Source: Mesorhizobium sp. WSM4904
GTDB taxonomy: Bacteria > Pseudomonadota > Alphaproteobacteria > Rhizobiales > Rhizobiaceae
Direction of reading: 5' to 3'
DNA: 64,000 nucleotides
NCBI RefSeq assembly: GCF_029674545.1
Contig: NZ_CP121354.1
Coordinates: 4,597,001 to 4,661,000 of the forward strand
Shown: positions 45,041 to 57,069 of the stretch, in pieces
Numbering within the stretch: position 1 is the first letter of the stretch
Layout: each line of letters starts with the position of its first letter
Notes under the pieces: model-generated
The model's input: only the letters and a program-made list of their open reading frames with translations
The model's database searches: none
What the model was told of the DNA's origin: nothing
Made by a program: the position numbers and the translations under genes

Positions 45041-45163
45041 TCCGCTTCATCTTTCACCCTTAAACTGTTTCAGGGAGGAGGATGCCGGCCTTTCGGTCGT
45101 CAGGCTGAAAGGGCCGACGCATGGCCGCCGTGCGCCTCCTCAAGATTATTGCGAGATTGCCGA

Positions 45164-46060
45164 GTGTCCACCCATACCGATCACCAGAAGGGCCTGCTGA
45201 TCACTGCCTTCGGCGGATTGACGCTCACCGTCGACATCCCGCTGATCCGGCTGGCCGACGGCAGCCCCTGGACCATCATGATGCTGCGCACCGGCACCAC
45301 GCTCGTCGCCGCCTTGGTGGTCTGGGCTGTCTGGCGTGCACTGCGCAGCGATGCGCCAAGGCTCATTCCCGGCTGGTCAGGGCTTGCCGCGGCGCTGTGC
45401 TACGGTTTGACCGGCGTTACCTTCGTCACCGCCGTCTACCACACCTCGACCGCCGATCTCGTCTTCATCCTCGCCTTCAACACGGTGTTCGCTGCGCTGC
45501 TGTCGTGGCTGTTCCTGCGCGAAAGGCCCCGGCTCGGAACTGTAGTCGCCATGTTCGCAATGATCCTTGGCGTGCTGATCATCGTCGGCGGTTCGGTCGG
45601 CACGGGGCATCTGTTCGGCGATTTCATGGCGCTGTGCTCGACTTTCTTCGTCGCTTTGGCCATCACCATCTCGCGCGCCAGCGGCAAGGATATGGGCTTT
45701 ACCGCGCTCGTCGGCGTCGTCCTGCCGCTGGCGGTCGCCTTGTTCATGGTCTCGGGCGAAGGCCTTCACGTCAACCAGCCATGGTGGATCATCTTCAACG
45801 GCGCCGTGATCATGCCGATCTCGTTCTTCTGCCTCGCCAATGGACCGAAATACATCTCAGGGCCGGAGGTGGCGATGTTCTATCTGCTCGAGACCGTGCT
45901 GGCCCCGATCTGGGTGTGGCTGATCTTTGCCGAGACGCCGTCGCGCAACAGCCTGATCGGCGGCACGATCCTGATCGTGACGCTGGTTGCCCATTCGCTC
46001 TGGCAATTGCATGAGGGCCGCAAACGGCGCGCGGCGCTGGCCGTGGTTCACCCTGCCTGA
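45164..46060 (+). CDS. EamA-family (DMT) transporter
   Basis: A 298-residue, ten-span drug/metabolite transporter with the two-fold EamA repeat (first copy about residues 10-140, second 150-290). The GTG at 45164 begins VSTHTDHQKGLLITAFGG; a TTG at 45149 is possible. Upstream lies a strong GGAGGAGG that serves an eight-codon frame, not this gene. The 3' end overlaps that of the convergent AI-2E family gene by 13 bases. The substrate is unknown. Confidence 0.82.
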   Translation: MSTHTDHQKGLLITAFGGLTLTVDIPLIRLADGSPWTIMMLRTGTTLVAALVVWAVWRALRSDAPRLIPGWSGLAAALCYGLTGVTFVTAVYHTSTADLVFILAFNTVFAALLSWLFLRERPRLGTVVAMFAMILGVLIIVGGSVGTGHLFGDFMALCSTFFVALAITISRASGKDMGFTALVGVVLPLAVALFMVSGEGLHVNQPWWIIFNGAVIMPISFFCLANGPKYISGPEVAMFYLLETVLAPIWVWLIFAETPSRNSLIGGTILIVTLVAHSLWQLHEGRKRRAALAVVHPA

Positions 46061-47247
46061 ATTTTCCTGGCTTCGGGCGCCGCCTCGATCCGTGGCGGCC
46101 CTCTCTCTTCGTCGGCGGCGCGCGCCTGTTCGTCCATCATCTCGACCTCGCGCAGCCATTCGCGCCAGATGGCGACGAGCAGCGCCATCAGCACCGGACC
46201 GATGAACAGGCCGAGGAAGCCCATCGTCTTGACGCCGCCGATCAGGCCGAAAAAGGTCGGCAGGAACGGCAGCTTGATCGGCCCGCCGACCAGCTTCGGG
46301 CGCAACGTCTTGTCGACGACGAAGAGCTCGACCGCGCCCCAGACGAACAGCGCCATGCCGGCGAACAGCTTGCCGCTGGCGGCGAGATAGATCGATACCA
46401 GCGTGAAGGAAAGCGGGGCACCGCCCGGGATCAGCGCCATGATGCCGGTGAGCGCGCCGAGCGTCACCGGCGACGGCACGCCGGCCAGCCAGTATGCGAT
46501 GCCGAGCACCAGGCCTTCGCCGATGGCGATGATGGTCATGCCGGTGACGGTCGACGAGATGGTGGCCGGCACGACGCGCGAAATGCGCTCCCAGCGCGCC
46601 GGCAGGATGCGCTCGCCGAGACGATCGACCTGGGCCGCGAAAGCCTCGCCATCGCGATAGGCGAAGAACAGTGCGATCAGCATGAACAGCAGCGTCAGGA
46701 CCAGGCCGAAGGCGCTGCCGCCGGCCGCCAGCGCGCCGCGGTAGATGGTGCCGATATTGGAGCCGCTCACCATCTGGATCAATTCGCCGATGCCGCCGGG
46801 ATGGCCGAGATTTTCCGTCCACTGCTCGTTCAACCACTCGCCGATCACCGGCATGGTGGCGATCCATTGCGGTGTCGCCGAGCCATGGCGATTGGTTTCG
46901 ATCGCCCATACCACCCATTCGCGAAGCTCGTTGATTGCATAGGTCCCGGCAAGCGCGATCGGCACCACCAGGAAGGTCAGGATGAAGAGGATGGCAAAAG
47001 TCGCGCCGATAGTGCGGTTGCCGCCGACGGCGGCAAGCAGCCTGCGGTAGAGCGGCCAGCTGGCGAAAGCAATGACGAGCGCCGCAAGCACAGGGAACAG
47101 GAAGCCGTGGAAGAAATAGACGCCGGCGGCAACGATCAGCACCAGGAGCCAGCGCGCCGCCGACAGCGGCGGGATGACGGCCGCCCTGATCGGTGTCGAC
47201 AGACCGAACAGGCGCTGTCCCGGCTTCTGGATTTCAGCCCGCTTCAA
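46048..47247 (-). CDS. AI-2E family transporter
   Basis: A 399-residue, 8-span membrane protein of the YdiK/TqsA (AI-2E, PerM) family, with the segments ALPIA-like spans, IIAIGEGLVLGIAYWLAGVPSP and GLIGGVKTMGFLGLFIGPVLMALLVAIWREW. Some members export autoinducer 2, others carry ions or act as unknown transporters. The start is a TTG at 47247; no ATG lies in the N-terminal 130 residues, so the start is tentative. It overlaps the convergent EamA gene at its 3' end. Confidence 0.82.
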   Translation of the reverse strand: MKRAEIQKPGQRLFGLSTPIRAAVIPPLSAARWLLVLIVAAGVYFFHGFLFPVLAALVIAFASWPLYRRLLAAVGGNRTIGATFAILFILTFLVVPIALAGTYAINELREWVVWAIETNRHGSATPQWIATMPVIGEWLNEQWTENLGHPGGIGELIQMVSGSNIGTIYRGALAAGGSAFGLVLTLLFMLIALFFAYRDGEAFAAQVDRLGERILPARWERISRVVPATISSTVTGMTIIAIGEGLVLGIAYWLAGVPSPVTLGALTGIMALIPGGAPLSFTLVSIYLAASGKLFAGMALFVWGAVELFVVDKTLRPKLVGGPIKLPFLPTFFGLIGGVKTMGFLGLFIGPVLMALLVAIWREWLREVEMMDEQARAADEERGPPRIEAAPEARKIQAG

Positions 47248-47339
47248 CCCGGCGTTTCTCCCCTGCCCGACAAATTCGATAAAGGCTTATGCACCATGAT
47301 AGTGCAGCAATCGTGACGATAGTCCAAATAGCTACTTTT

Positions 47340-47486
47340 CCTTCTCCCCTTGTGGGAGAAGGTGGATCGGCGCGCAGCGCCGAGACGGATGAGGGGTGCT
47401 GGACGGAATGAGACGTTGGCGTTCCCTGGAACACCCCTCATCCGACCGAGCTTCGCTCGGCCACCTTCTCCCACAAGGGGAGAAGG
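47340..47486. repeat. Palindromic intergenic repeat, 55 bp arms
   Basis: The left arm (47340-47398) has CCTTCTCCCCTTGTGGGAGAAGG, a GCGC hairpin and GGATGAGGGGTG; the right arm (47432-47486) is its inverted copy (CACCCCTCATCCGACCGAGC, CTTCGCTCGG, then the hairpin). Only 33 bp separate the arms. It sits 12 bp after the parC stop and probably ends that transcript. Confidence 0.88.
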
Positions 47487-47498
47487 TTGGGCGCCTCG

Positions 47499-49751
<2,253 letters not shown>

Positions 49752-50185
49752 GGATTTGGACTAGCCGAGCGGGTGATTCGCGGCAAGCGCCGGGTTGGGA
49801 GTCGGCGGATTCGTCGCGCGCGATGCGGGCAGGCGAAACCGCAACCGGCGATGTGAAGGATTTCACGGAAGCGGCAAGGCGAACATTCCAGTTTGCCGGC
49901 AATCTGCAACCGGCATCGGCTGTGCCGGGGCGCCGGCCAACATCAATCTGTTACATGCGCCCTCTATCTGGGCAAGCAACGCGATCTGAGCATGCAACGC
50001 GGGCGGAGGAGAGCCGCGGTCTTCATGACAAATTCACCGCACCATGCAAAGCGTGCCGGCCGGGTTTGCTTTTCATCGCCCTTTTCGACAAATGTGCCGG
50101 GAAACGCCTTTTTCCCGTCCCGTTCGTCGCGGAATGGTGATGGGGCAGGAATTAAAAACACTTTTCAGGACAGGGAACTCGCCAA
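49752..50185. other. Intergenic region upstream of a periplasmic protein, no gene seen
   Basis: A 434 bp gap between divergent genes. Short frames here have no ribosome-binding sites or family-like content. The right part (50085-50165) is more A/T-rich and holds the likely promoter of the next gene. No repeat or RNA gene was recognised. Confidence 0.6.
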
Positions 50186-51376
50186 ATGACAATCCAACGC
50201 TCAATGCTCAAGAAACTGGCTTTTTCAACCTTTCTGCTGACCCTGCCGCTCAACGCCGCCCTCGCCGCCGATCCGGCCGTGGCCGAGCGCGTCAAGGCAA
50301 CGCTTGCAGCCCAGGGCGTCGATATTTCCTGGACCGGTGTCACGGGTGACGATTCGAACGTCGTATTACAGGGCGTCTCCATCAAGCCGGCTGCCGAGAA
50401 GGAGGCGCTGCCGATCGGCGACGTGAAGCTGGAGGGCGTCACCGAGGCCAATGGCGGCTTCGACATCGCGACCGTCTCGACCTCCGCCTTCGAGCGCACC
50501 CAGGACGGCGTGACGCTCAATCTCAGCCCCTTCATCATCCACGACATGAAGGTGCCGCCCGAGGGCAGCACCGACCCGCTTGGCTCGCTGGTGATGTACA
50601 AGTCGGCCGAGCTCTCCAACTTGACGGTCAAGGTCGGCGACAAGACGGCCTTCTCGATGGATGAGCTTGCCGTCCAGATCACCCCACCGGCCGACGGCAA
50701 GGCGATGGACTTCACCGCCAACACGGGAAAGTTCAATGCCGACCTGACGCTGGTCGACGACCCGAAGTCGAAGGAAGCGATCGAGGCGCTCGGCTACCAG
50801 AACATCTCCGGCAACATCTCGATGGCGGGCACCTGGCAGCCCAGCGACGGCAAGATGGAGCTATCGAAATATGACATCGCCGTCGACAATGCCGGCAAGC
50901 TCGGCATGACCTTCAATCTCGGCGGCTACACGCTCGACTTCATCAAGTCGATGCAGGCCATGCAGAAGCAACTCGCCGCGCAGCCCGAGGGCGCCGACAA
51001 CTCAGCGCAGGGCATGGCCATGCTTGGTCTTTTGCAGCAGCTTTCGTTCAACGGCGCATCGGTTCGCTTCGATGACGCCTCGCTGACCAGCAAGGTGCTC
51101 GACTATGTCGGCAAGCAGCAGGGCATGTCGGCCAAGGACGTCGCCAACCAGGCCAAGGCGATCGTGCCGTTCGGCATGGCGCAACTCAACAATCCCGAAC
51201 TGACGGCCGAGGTATCGGCCGCGGTCAACAAGTTCCTCGACGACCCCAAGAGCCTCGAAATCTCGGCCGAGCCGCCGTCGTCGGTGCCGTTCGCGCTGAT
51301 CATGGCGGGCGCCATGTCCAACCCGCTCGACCTGCCCAAGACGCTCGGCGTCAAGGTCAAGGCGAACGAGAACTGA
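50186..51376 (+). CDS. Periplasmic protein of unknown function
   Basis: A 396-residue exported protein with a Sec signal peptide (MLKKLAFSTFLLTLPLNAALAADP). The mature chain is acidic, has no cysteine, and reads as repeated beta-strand segments (VDISWTGVTGDDSNVVLQGVSI, LSNLTVKVGDKTAFSMDELAVQIT), somewhat like AsmA/YdgA-type or lipid-transfer repeats, but no family can be named. Starts at ATG 50186 (with a second ATG at 50204). It is a single gene between parC and aspS. Possible envelope role is only inference. Confidence 0.75.
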   Translation: MTIQRSMLKKLAFSTFLLTLPLNAALAADPAVAERVKATLAAQGVDISWTGVTGDDSNVVLQGVSIKPAAEKEALPIGDVKLEGVTEANGGFDIATVSTSAFERTQDGVTLNLSPFIIHDMKVPPEGSTDPLGSLVMYKSAELSNLTVKVGDKTAFSMDELAVQITPPADGKAMDFTANTGKFNADLTLVDDPKSKEAIEALGYQNISGNISMAGTWQPSDGKMELSKYDIAVDNAGKLGMTFNLGGYTLDFIKSMQAMQKQLAAQPEGADNSAQGMAMLGLLQQLSFNGASVRFDDASLTSKVLDYVGKQQGMSAKDVANQAKAIVPFGMAQLNNPELTAEVSAAVNKFLDDPKSLEISAEPPSSVPFALIMAGAMSNPLDLPKTLGVKVKANEN

Positions 51377-51385
51377 TCGAACTAG

Positions 51386-51594
51386 CTGCCTTCTCCCCGT
51401 CACTACGGGGAGAAGGTGCCGGCAGGCGGATGAGGGGCAGCGCCGACGCCTGCAAATATGAAATTCGATGCTGAACCGATTGGGTGTCAGAAGGCATCAG
51501 CAGCTATGATCGCCTTCTAATCGCCAGTTTCCGCGCTGCCCCTCATTGTCCTGCCGGACATTTCTCCCCGTATAGTGACGGGGAGAAAGGGCAG
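51386..51594. repeat. Palindromic intergenic repeat between a periplasmic protein gene and aspS
   Basis: The left arm (51386-51443) has CTTCTCCCCGTCACTACGGG, GAGAAGG and GATGAGGGGCAGCGC; the right arm (51533-51594) is the inverted copy with TGTCCTGCCGGACATTTCTC, a stretch shared with the element at 9098. The 90 bp centre is unique. It lies between two convergent genes and likely acts as terminator for both. Confidence 0.87.
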
Positions 51595-51608
51595 TTGCGA
51601 CGCTGCCG

Positions 51609-53396
51609 TCAGTCCTTCTTCGCCACCGCGACGCGCAGCGACAGTTCGCGCAGCTGCTGCGGGGTCGCTTCCGAGGGCGCATTCATCAACAGGTCGTAGG
51701 CCTGCTGGTTCATCGGGAACATTGTGACCTCGCGCAGGTTCTTGGCGCCGACCAGCAGCATGACGATGCGGTCGATGCCGGCCGCCATGCCGCCATGCGG
51801 CGGCGCGCCGTACTGGAAGGCGCGATAGAGGCCGCCAAAGCGCTCCTCGACCGTCGCGCGATCGAGCCCAACCATCTCGAAGGCCTTGACCATGGTTTCC
51901 GGCAAATGGTTGCGGATGCCGCCGGAAGCGATCTCGAAGCCGTTGCAGACTATGTCGTACTGGAACGCCTTGATGCCCAACGGCTCCTGACCGCTCAGAG
52001 CGTCGATGCCGCCCTGCGGCATCGAGAACGGGTTGTGGGCGAAGTCGATCTTCATCTCGTCCTCGTTCCATTCGAAGAACGGGAAGTCGACGATCCAGCA
52101 CAATTCGAAGCGGTCGCGGTCGACGAGGTTCAGCTCCTCGCCGGCGCGCGTGCGCGCGGCGCCCGCGAAGGCGACGAATTTCTTCGGGTCGCCGGCGACG
52201 AAGAAGGCGGCATCGCCATCGGCAAGGCCGAGCTGCTGGCGGATCGCCTCGGTGCGCTCCTCGCCAATGTTCTTGGCGATCGGGCCGGCGCCTTCGAGTT
52301 TTTCACCTTCCTTGCGCCAGAAGATATAGCCCAGCCCGGGCTGCCCCTCGCCTTGCGCCCAGGAATTCATGCGGTCGCAGAAGGCACGGCTGCCGCCGGT
52401 CTTGGCGGGAATCGCCCAGACCTCGGCCTTCGCGTCGTTGGCGAGGATGTTGGCGAACACCTTGAAACCGGAATCGCGGAAATGATCCGAGACCGCCTGC
52501 ATCTCGATCGGGTTGCGCAAGTCCGGCTTGTCGGTGCCGTAGGTGCGCATCGCCTCATCGAAGGGAATGCGGCGGAATTCCTGCGTTACCGGCTTGCCTG
52601 CGGCGAAAGTCTCGAAGACGCCGCGAAGCACCGGCTCCATGGTGGAGAGCACGTCATCCTGCTCGACGAAGCTCATCTCGAGGTCGAGCTGGTAGAATTC
52701 GCCGGGCAGACGGTCGGCGCGCGGATCCTCGTCGCGGAAGCAGGGCGCGATCTGGAAGTAGCGGTCGAAGCCGGAGACCATGATCAGCTGCTTGTATTGC
52801 TGCGGCGCCTGCGGCAGGGCGTAGAAGGTGCCGGGGTGAATGCGCGACGGCACCAGGAAGTCGCGCGCGCCCTCGGGCGACGAGGCCGTCAGGATCGGCG
52901 TCGAGAACTCGGTGAAGCCTACCTCGCCCATGCGCCTGCGCATCTCGGCGATGATCTTGGTGCGCGCAACGATGTTCTTGTGCAGCGTTTCGCGGCGCAG
53001 ATCGAGGAAGCGGTATTTCAGGCGGATGTCCTCCGGATAGTCCGGCTCGCCGAACACCGGCAGCGGCAGCTCCTTGGCCGCCGACAGCACCTCGATCTCG
53101 CGCGCGAACACCTCGATCTCACCGGTCGGCAGGTTGGGGTTCACCGTCTCCGGCAGGCGCGCCTTGACCTCGCCATCGACACGGATCACCCATTCTCCAC
53201 GCATGGTCTCGGCCACCTTGAAGGCCGGCGAATCCGGATCGGCGACGATCTGGGTCAGGCCGTAATGGTCGCGCATATCGATGAAGAGCAGCCCGCCATG
53301 GTCGCGCACGCGATGCACCCAGCCCGACAGGCGGACGGAATTGCCGACGTCGCTCTTTCTCAATTGGGCACAGGTATGGCTGCGGTAACGATGCAT
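51609..53396 (-). CDS. aspS: Aspartyl-tRNA synthetase
   Basis: A 595-residue class II synthetase. The N-terminal OB fold ([35 protein letters not shown]) binds the anticodon; motif 2 and 3 regions are [28 protein letters not shown] and [16 protein letters not shown]; a GAD insertion lies around residues 290-420. Bacterial-type architecture; in alphaproteobacteria such enzymes may be non-discriminating and work with GatCAB, not tested here. The ATG at 53396 is preferred (ATG 53402 is possible). Confidence 0.95.
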   Translation of the reverse strand: MHRYRSHTCAQLRKSDVGNSVRLSGWVHRVRDHGGLLFIDMRDHYGLTQIVADPDSPAFKVAETMRGEWVIRVDGEVKARLPETVNPNLPTGEIEVFAREIEVLSAAKELPLPVFGEPDYPEDIRLKYRFLDLRRETLHKNIVARTKIIAEMRRRMGEVGFTEFSTPILTASSPEGARDFLVPSRIHPGTFYALPQAPQQYKQLIMVSGFDRYFQIAPCFRDEDPRADRLPGEFYQLDLEMSFVEQDDVLSTMEPVLRGVFETFAAGKPVTQEFRRIPFDEAMRTYGTDKPDLRNPIEMQAVSDHFRDSGFKVFANILANDAKAEVWAIPAKTGGSRAFCDRMNSWAQGEGQPGLGYIFWRKEGEKLEGAGPIAKNIGEERTEAIRQQLGLADGDAAFFVAGDPKKFVAFAGAARTRAGEELNLVDRDRFELCWIVDFPFFEWNEDEMKIDFAHNPFSMPQGGIDALSGQEPLGIKAFQYDIVCNGFEIASGGIRNHLPETMVKAFEMVGLDRATVEERFGGLYRAFQYGAPPHGGMAAGIDRIVMLLVGAKNLREVTMFPMNQQAYDLLMNAPSEATPQQLRELSLRVAVAKKD

Positions 53397-53514
53397 TGTC
53401 ATTGGTGAAGTCCGGAATTGCGGGCGAAAAGCCCGGCTCGAAAATTGGCGCGAAAAGCGCATGAGAGGCCGGCTTTGTCAAGGCAAGCGGTCACACTCGG
53501 GCGCGGGCCTGAGA

Positions 53515-54273
53515 TCAGGCAAAGTGGATTTCGGCACCCAGGCGTTCGAAATCGGCGAGGATGGCATAAGGCGCCGTCTTCTCCACCACCAGATGGCGGA
53601 TCGCGTCGGATGCCGCTACACGATAAGGCGCCGCGGTGGCGAGCTTGTCGTTGGTGGCGGCGATGACGATGCCGGCGCTGTTCCTGGCCATGGCGCGTTT
53701 CACCTCGGCTTCGGCCGAATCGAAAGCCGTGACGCCGCGCGAGGCATCGAGGCCGCAGGAGCCTAGGAAGAACAGATCGGCGCCGAGCTGCGCCACGGCC
53801 GCAAGCGTATCGCCGCCGACGCAGGTGCCGAGGTCGCGGACATAGCGACCGCCGACCATGATCAGCTCGACCCGCGGAAGATCGGCAAGCGCCGATGCGA
53901 CGCCGAGCGAATTGGTGGCCACGGTCAACTCGATGTCGTGCGGGATCGCTCTCGCGATCGCCTCATTCGTCGTGCCGCCGTCGATGAACAGGGTCTGTCC
54001 CGATGCGAGCACGCCCACCGCGGCCTTCGCTAGGCGCAGCTTCTCCTCGACCGCGTGACCGCCGCGCTGGCTGATCGTTGCCGCGGCGAACGGCGCCAAG
54101 GCGACTGCGCCGCCATAGACTCGGCGCAGCTGCCCTGTCTTGGCGAGTTCCCGCAAGTCACGGCGAACCGTATCCTCAGAGACACCGAAGCGGCTGGCGA
54201 GCTCGCCGGCCAGTACCTTGCCTTCCGCCGCCAGTCGGTCGCGAATGAATTGGTGACGTTCCTCGGTCAGCAT
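53515..54273 (-). CDS. DeoR-family transcriptional regulator
   Basis: A 252-residue regulator. The HTH at the N-terminus is LTEERHQFIRDRLAAEGKVLAGELASRFGVSEDTVRRDLRELAKTGQLRRVYGGAVAL. The DeoRC sensor domain has FIDGGTTNEAIARAIP, VGGRYVRDLGTCVGG and FFLGSCGLDASRGVTAFDSAEAEVKRAM, a phosphosugar-isomerase-like site. The ATG at 54273 was chosen; upstream codons are in the operator region. It is divergent from an MFS gene and likely responds to a phosphorylated sugar. Confidence 0.9.
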   Translation of the reverse strand: MLTEERHQFIRDRLAAEGKVLAGELASRFGVSEDTVRRDLRELAKTGQLRRVYGGAVALAPFAAATISQRGGHAVEEKLRLAKAAVGVLASGQTLFIDGGTTNEAIARAIPHDIELTVATNSLGVASALADLPRVELIMVGGRYVRDLGTCVGGDTLAAVAQLGADLFFLGSCGLDASRGVTAFDSAEAEVKRAMARNSAGIVIAATNDKLATAAPYRVAASDAIRHLVVEKTAPYAILADFERLGAEIHFA

Positions 54274-54288
54274 GCACGATCCTGTTTT

Positions 54289-54326
54289 GTTGTGCACGTT
54301 CTTGCATGTTTTGCATGTTTGTGCAA
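54289..54326. promoter_or_regulatory. Probable DeoR operator in the divergent promoter
   Basis: Tandem direct repeats TTGCATGTT (54302-54310 and 54311-54319), flanked by TTGTGCACG and TTGTGCAAG-like copies, lie between the DeoR gene and the MFS gene. Repeated half-sites of this kind are usual for DeoR-family repressors. Confidence 0.6.
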
Positions 54327-54373
54327 GGAATAACGCATTGGATCGGCGATGCCGTCCCACCTCCCGAACGGAA

Positions 54374-55615
54374 ATGCTGCAAATGACCTTTGGCTTGAAA
54401 CTCGCCCCTCAGCACCGCGTCTATGCCGGTTTCCTGATCTACTCCTTCGCCATGGGCAACATTTTCCCACGGCTGCCGGACATCAAGCGCGCCATGGACA
54501 TCGAGGACGGCGCGCTGGGTCTCAGCCTGATCGGGACGCCGATCGGCACCTTGACCGCGCTGACGCTCGCCGCGCCGATCCTGGAGCGCGTCGGCTTTCG
54601 CCGCGCGCTGCTCTGGCTCGTTCCGCTTCTGGCGCTCGCCTATTCCATCGCGGTGCATGCACCGGGGCCGGTCGCGCTGTTCCTCATGCTGCTGCCGGTC
54701 GGGCTGATGATCGGCAGCGTCGAGATCATCCTCAATGTCGAGGCCGACAGGACCGAGTTCCTGCTCAAGCGACGCATCATGAACCGGGCACATTCGTTCT
54801 GGAGCGCTGGCTTCTTCGGCGCCGGGCTATTCGGCGGCGCGCTGGCGCATCTCGGCCTGTCGCCGCAACTCCATCTGGCGCTGGTAGTGCCGATGGTGGG
54901 AATAGCGATGGCGCTGTTTCTCGGCGGCTACGAGCCGGCGCCCGCCCGCTTCGCCAGCACTGGCGACAAGGCGCCGGCGTTCGCGCGGCCGACGCTGCCG
55001 ATCCTCGTTCTCGTCGCGGTGACGCTTTCGGCGATGCTCCTGGAAGGCGCCAGCATCGACTGGTCGGCGATCTACATGCGCACCGTGTTCGACTCAGGAC
55101 CCTTCGTCGCCGGCTTCACAGTGGCGCTGTTCGCCTTCTCGCAGGCCACCACGCGCTTCTTCGCGGACTCCTTTGTCGACCGTCACTCGCCAAGCGGCGT
55201 GGCGCGCGTGCTGCTGGCCGCCATGGCCACCGGCGTTCTTCTCGTCTTCTTCTCGCCGGCGCCGTCGGTGTCGATGCTGGGCTTTGCCCTGTTGGGCATC
55301 GGCAGCAGCGCCCTCTTCCCGCTGGCGATCTCCGCGGCAGCGCAACGGACGGATCGTCCGGCCGCGATCAACGTCGCGGCACTTTCGCAAATCTCCTTCA
55401 TTGCCTTCCTGCTCGGCCCGCCGCTGCTCGGCTTCGTGTCGGACCATTGGGGCATCCGCTCCGCCTATGGAATCGGCATTCCCTTCATCGCGCTCAGCCT
55501 GCTGACCGCGGGCTCTCTCGGCCGAAGGCCGACCGCAGAGAGTATCAATGCGATTCCAGGCGAGGCGCCATCCACGATCGTGCAGGAGATGGAAATACGA
55601 GCCGGCAAAGCTTAG
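54374..55615 (+). CDS. MFS transporter (YbjJ-like)
   Basis: A 413-residue, 12-span transporter. Segments such as FLIYSFAMGNIFPRLPDIKRAMDIEDGALGLSLIGTPIG and FADSFVDRHSPSGVARVL resemble the YbjJ/FucP-like branch. Two starts are possible, ATG 54374 and ATG 54383; the first follows CGGA. It is divergent from the DeoR regulator with repeated sites in between, suggesting a regulated sugar or sugar-phosphate related transporter; substrate unknown. Confidence 0.83.
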   Translation: MLQMTFGLKLAPQHRVYAGFLIYSFAMGNIFPRLPDIKRAMDIEDGALGLSLIGTPIGTLTALTLAAPILERVGFRRALLWLVPLLALAYSIAVHAPGPVALFLMLLPVGLMIGSVEIILNVEADRTEFLLKRRIMNRAHSFWSAGFFGAGLFGGALAHLGLSPQLHLALVVPMVGIAMALFLGGYEPAPARFASTGDKAPAFARPTLPILVLVAVTLSAMLLEGASIDWSAIYMRTVFDSGPFVAGFTVALFAFSQATTRFFADSFVDRHSPSGVARVLLAAMATGVLLVFFSPAPSVSMLGFALLGIGSSALFPLAISAAAQRTDRPAAINVAALSQISFIAFLLGPPLLGFVSDHWGIRSAYGIGIPFIALSLLTAGSLGRRPTAESINAIPGEAPSTIVQEMEIRAGKA

Positions 55616-55750
55616 GGCCGCTACCCGATTGGCAGCCCATGTCCTTCGTCGGGTGCGAGAATGTGACCGTGTTCGTGTCGCATTTGCCCCTGGCATTGAC
55701 GGGATCTATGGTCCAAGAAGAGGTCACAGATCCGTGATTGCCTCTCTTCG

Positions 55751-56992
55751 ATGTCTTCCATCCGCCCGCTCATCCCGCTCCTCGTCGCCGCAGGCATCCT
55801 GCTTGGCGGCAACGGGCTGCAGGGCACACTGATCGCATTGCGCGGCGCGCAGGAAGGTTTCTCCGCTTCCGATATCGGCCTCATGGGCACGTTCTATTTC
55901 GCCGGCTTCCTGCTCGGCTGCCTGGCAGTCACCCGTATCCTGAAGGCGGTCGGCCATGTCAGGGCCTTTGCCGCTCTCGCCGCAATCGCCTCGGTCGGCA
56001 CGCTGCTTCTGGTGCTGGTCATCGACCCCGTCATGTGGTGCGCGGTGCGCTTTGCCGGCGGCTTCTGCTTCGCCGGGCTGTTCACCGTCATGGAAGCCTG
56101 GCTGAATTCCGGCGTCGGCAACAAGGACCGCGCCCGGGTGCTCGCCATATACCGCATGGTCGACATCGGCTCGGTGACCGGCGCCCAGTTCCTGATTCCG
56201 ATCTTCGGCGCCGGCGGTTTCGCCATCTTCGCCGTCATGTCGATGATGATCACCTTTTCGCTGGTGCCGGTCTCGCTCGCAGACCGCTCGAACCCGGCGC
56301 CGCCGGAAGACGTCAAGCTCGACCTGCCGCGCGTCTGGCGGATCTCGCCGCTCGGCTCGATCGGCTGCATCGCCGTCGGCGTCACCAACAGCGCCTTTCG
56401 CACGCTGTCGCCGGTCTACGCCGAGGGGATCGGCATGTCGGTTGCCGATGTGGTGACGTTCGTCAGCGTCGGCATATTCGGAGGCGCCCTCATCCAATAT
56501 CCGCTGGGCTATCTTTCCGACCGCCGGGACCGGCGCTCGGTGTTGCTGGCGATGACGTGCTGCGCCATGCTTGCCGCGCTGGCGCTGGCCTTCGTGGCGC
56601 GGGCCGACCCGTTCCTCAACTTCGTCATCGTCTTCATCTTCGGCAGCTTCGCCATGCCACTTTATTCACTATCGGCCGCGCACGCCAACGACCGGGCCGA
56701 TAAAGGGGAATTCGTGCTGATCAACGCGGCGCTGATGCTGTTCTATTCCTTCGGCGCCATTGGCGGTCCGTTCGCGGCATCGGCCGTGATGCAGTATTTC
56801 GGACCGAGCGCCCTGTTCGTGTTCAGCGCCGTTGTCTACGCCATTCTCATTGCCGTGATCCTCTACCGAATGCAGGTGCGAGAGGGTGTGCCGGCAGGCA
56901 AACGCGGCCGCTTCACTGCACTTTTGCGCACCTCGACGTTGTTCGCGCGGCTCGCGCGGAGAAGCGGCGATTCGGACGCGGCCAACGAATGA
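55751..56992 (+). CDS. MFS transporter (YcaD-like)
   Basis: A 413-residue, 12-span transporter. The N-terminal LIPLLVAAGILLGGNGLQGTLIALRGAQEGFSASDIGLMGTFYFAGFLLG and the central EAWLNSGVGNKDRARVLAIYRMVDIGSVTGAQFL match the YcaD group. The motif YLSDRRDRRSVLL is at the loop between spans 8 and 9. It lies 135 bp after the previous MFS gene on the same strand. The C-terminus is basic (KRGRFTALLRTSTLFARLARRSG). Substrate unknown. Confidence 0.85.
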   Translation: MSSIRPLIPLLVAAGILLGGNGLQGTLIALRGAQEGFSASDIGLMGTFYFAGFLLGCLAVTRILKAVGHVRAFAALAAIASVGTLLLVLVIDPVMWCAVRFAGGFCFAGLFTVMEAWLNSGVGNKDRARVLAIYRMVDIGSVTGAQFLIPIFGAGGFAIFAVMSMMITFSLVPVSLADRSNPAPPEDVKLDLPRVWRISPLGSIGCIAVGVTNSAFRTLSPVYAEGIGMSVADVVTFVSVGIFGGALIQYPLGYLSDRRDRRSVLLAMTCCAMLAALALAFVARADPFLNFVIVFIFGSFAMPLYSLSAAHANDRADKGEFVLINAALMLFYSFGAIGGPFAASAVMQYFGPSALFVFSAVVYAILIAVILYRMQVREGVPAGKRGRFTALLRTSTLFARLARRSGDSDAANE

Positions 56993-57069
56993 TGACGTGG
57001 CGCCGGCTTGACGAAAGCGCACGCGGCTGAAATTGAAAGGGGCGTAAAAATGATGCCAAAAGCGATTTG

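Noticed and set aside
51795..53408. A 537-codon open frame opposite aspS
   Set aside because: Antisense to aspS; same low-complexity shadow composition.
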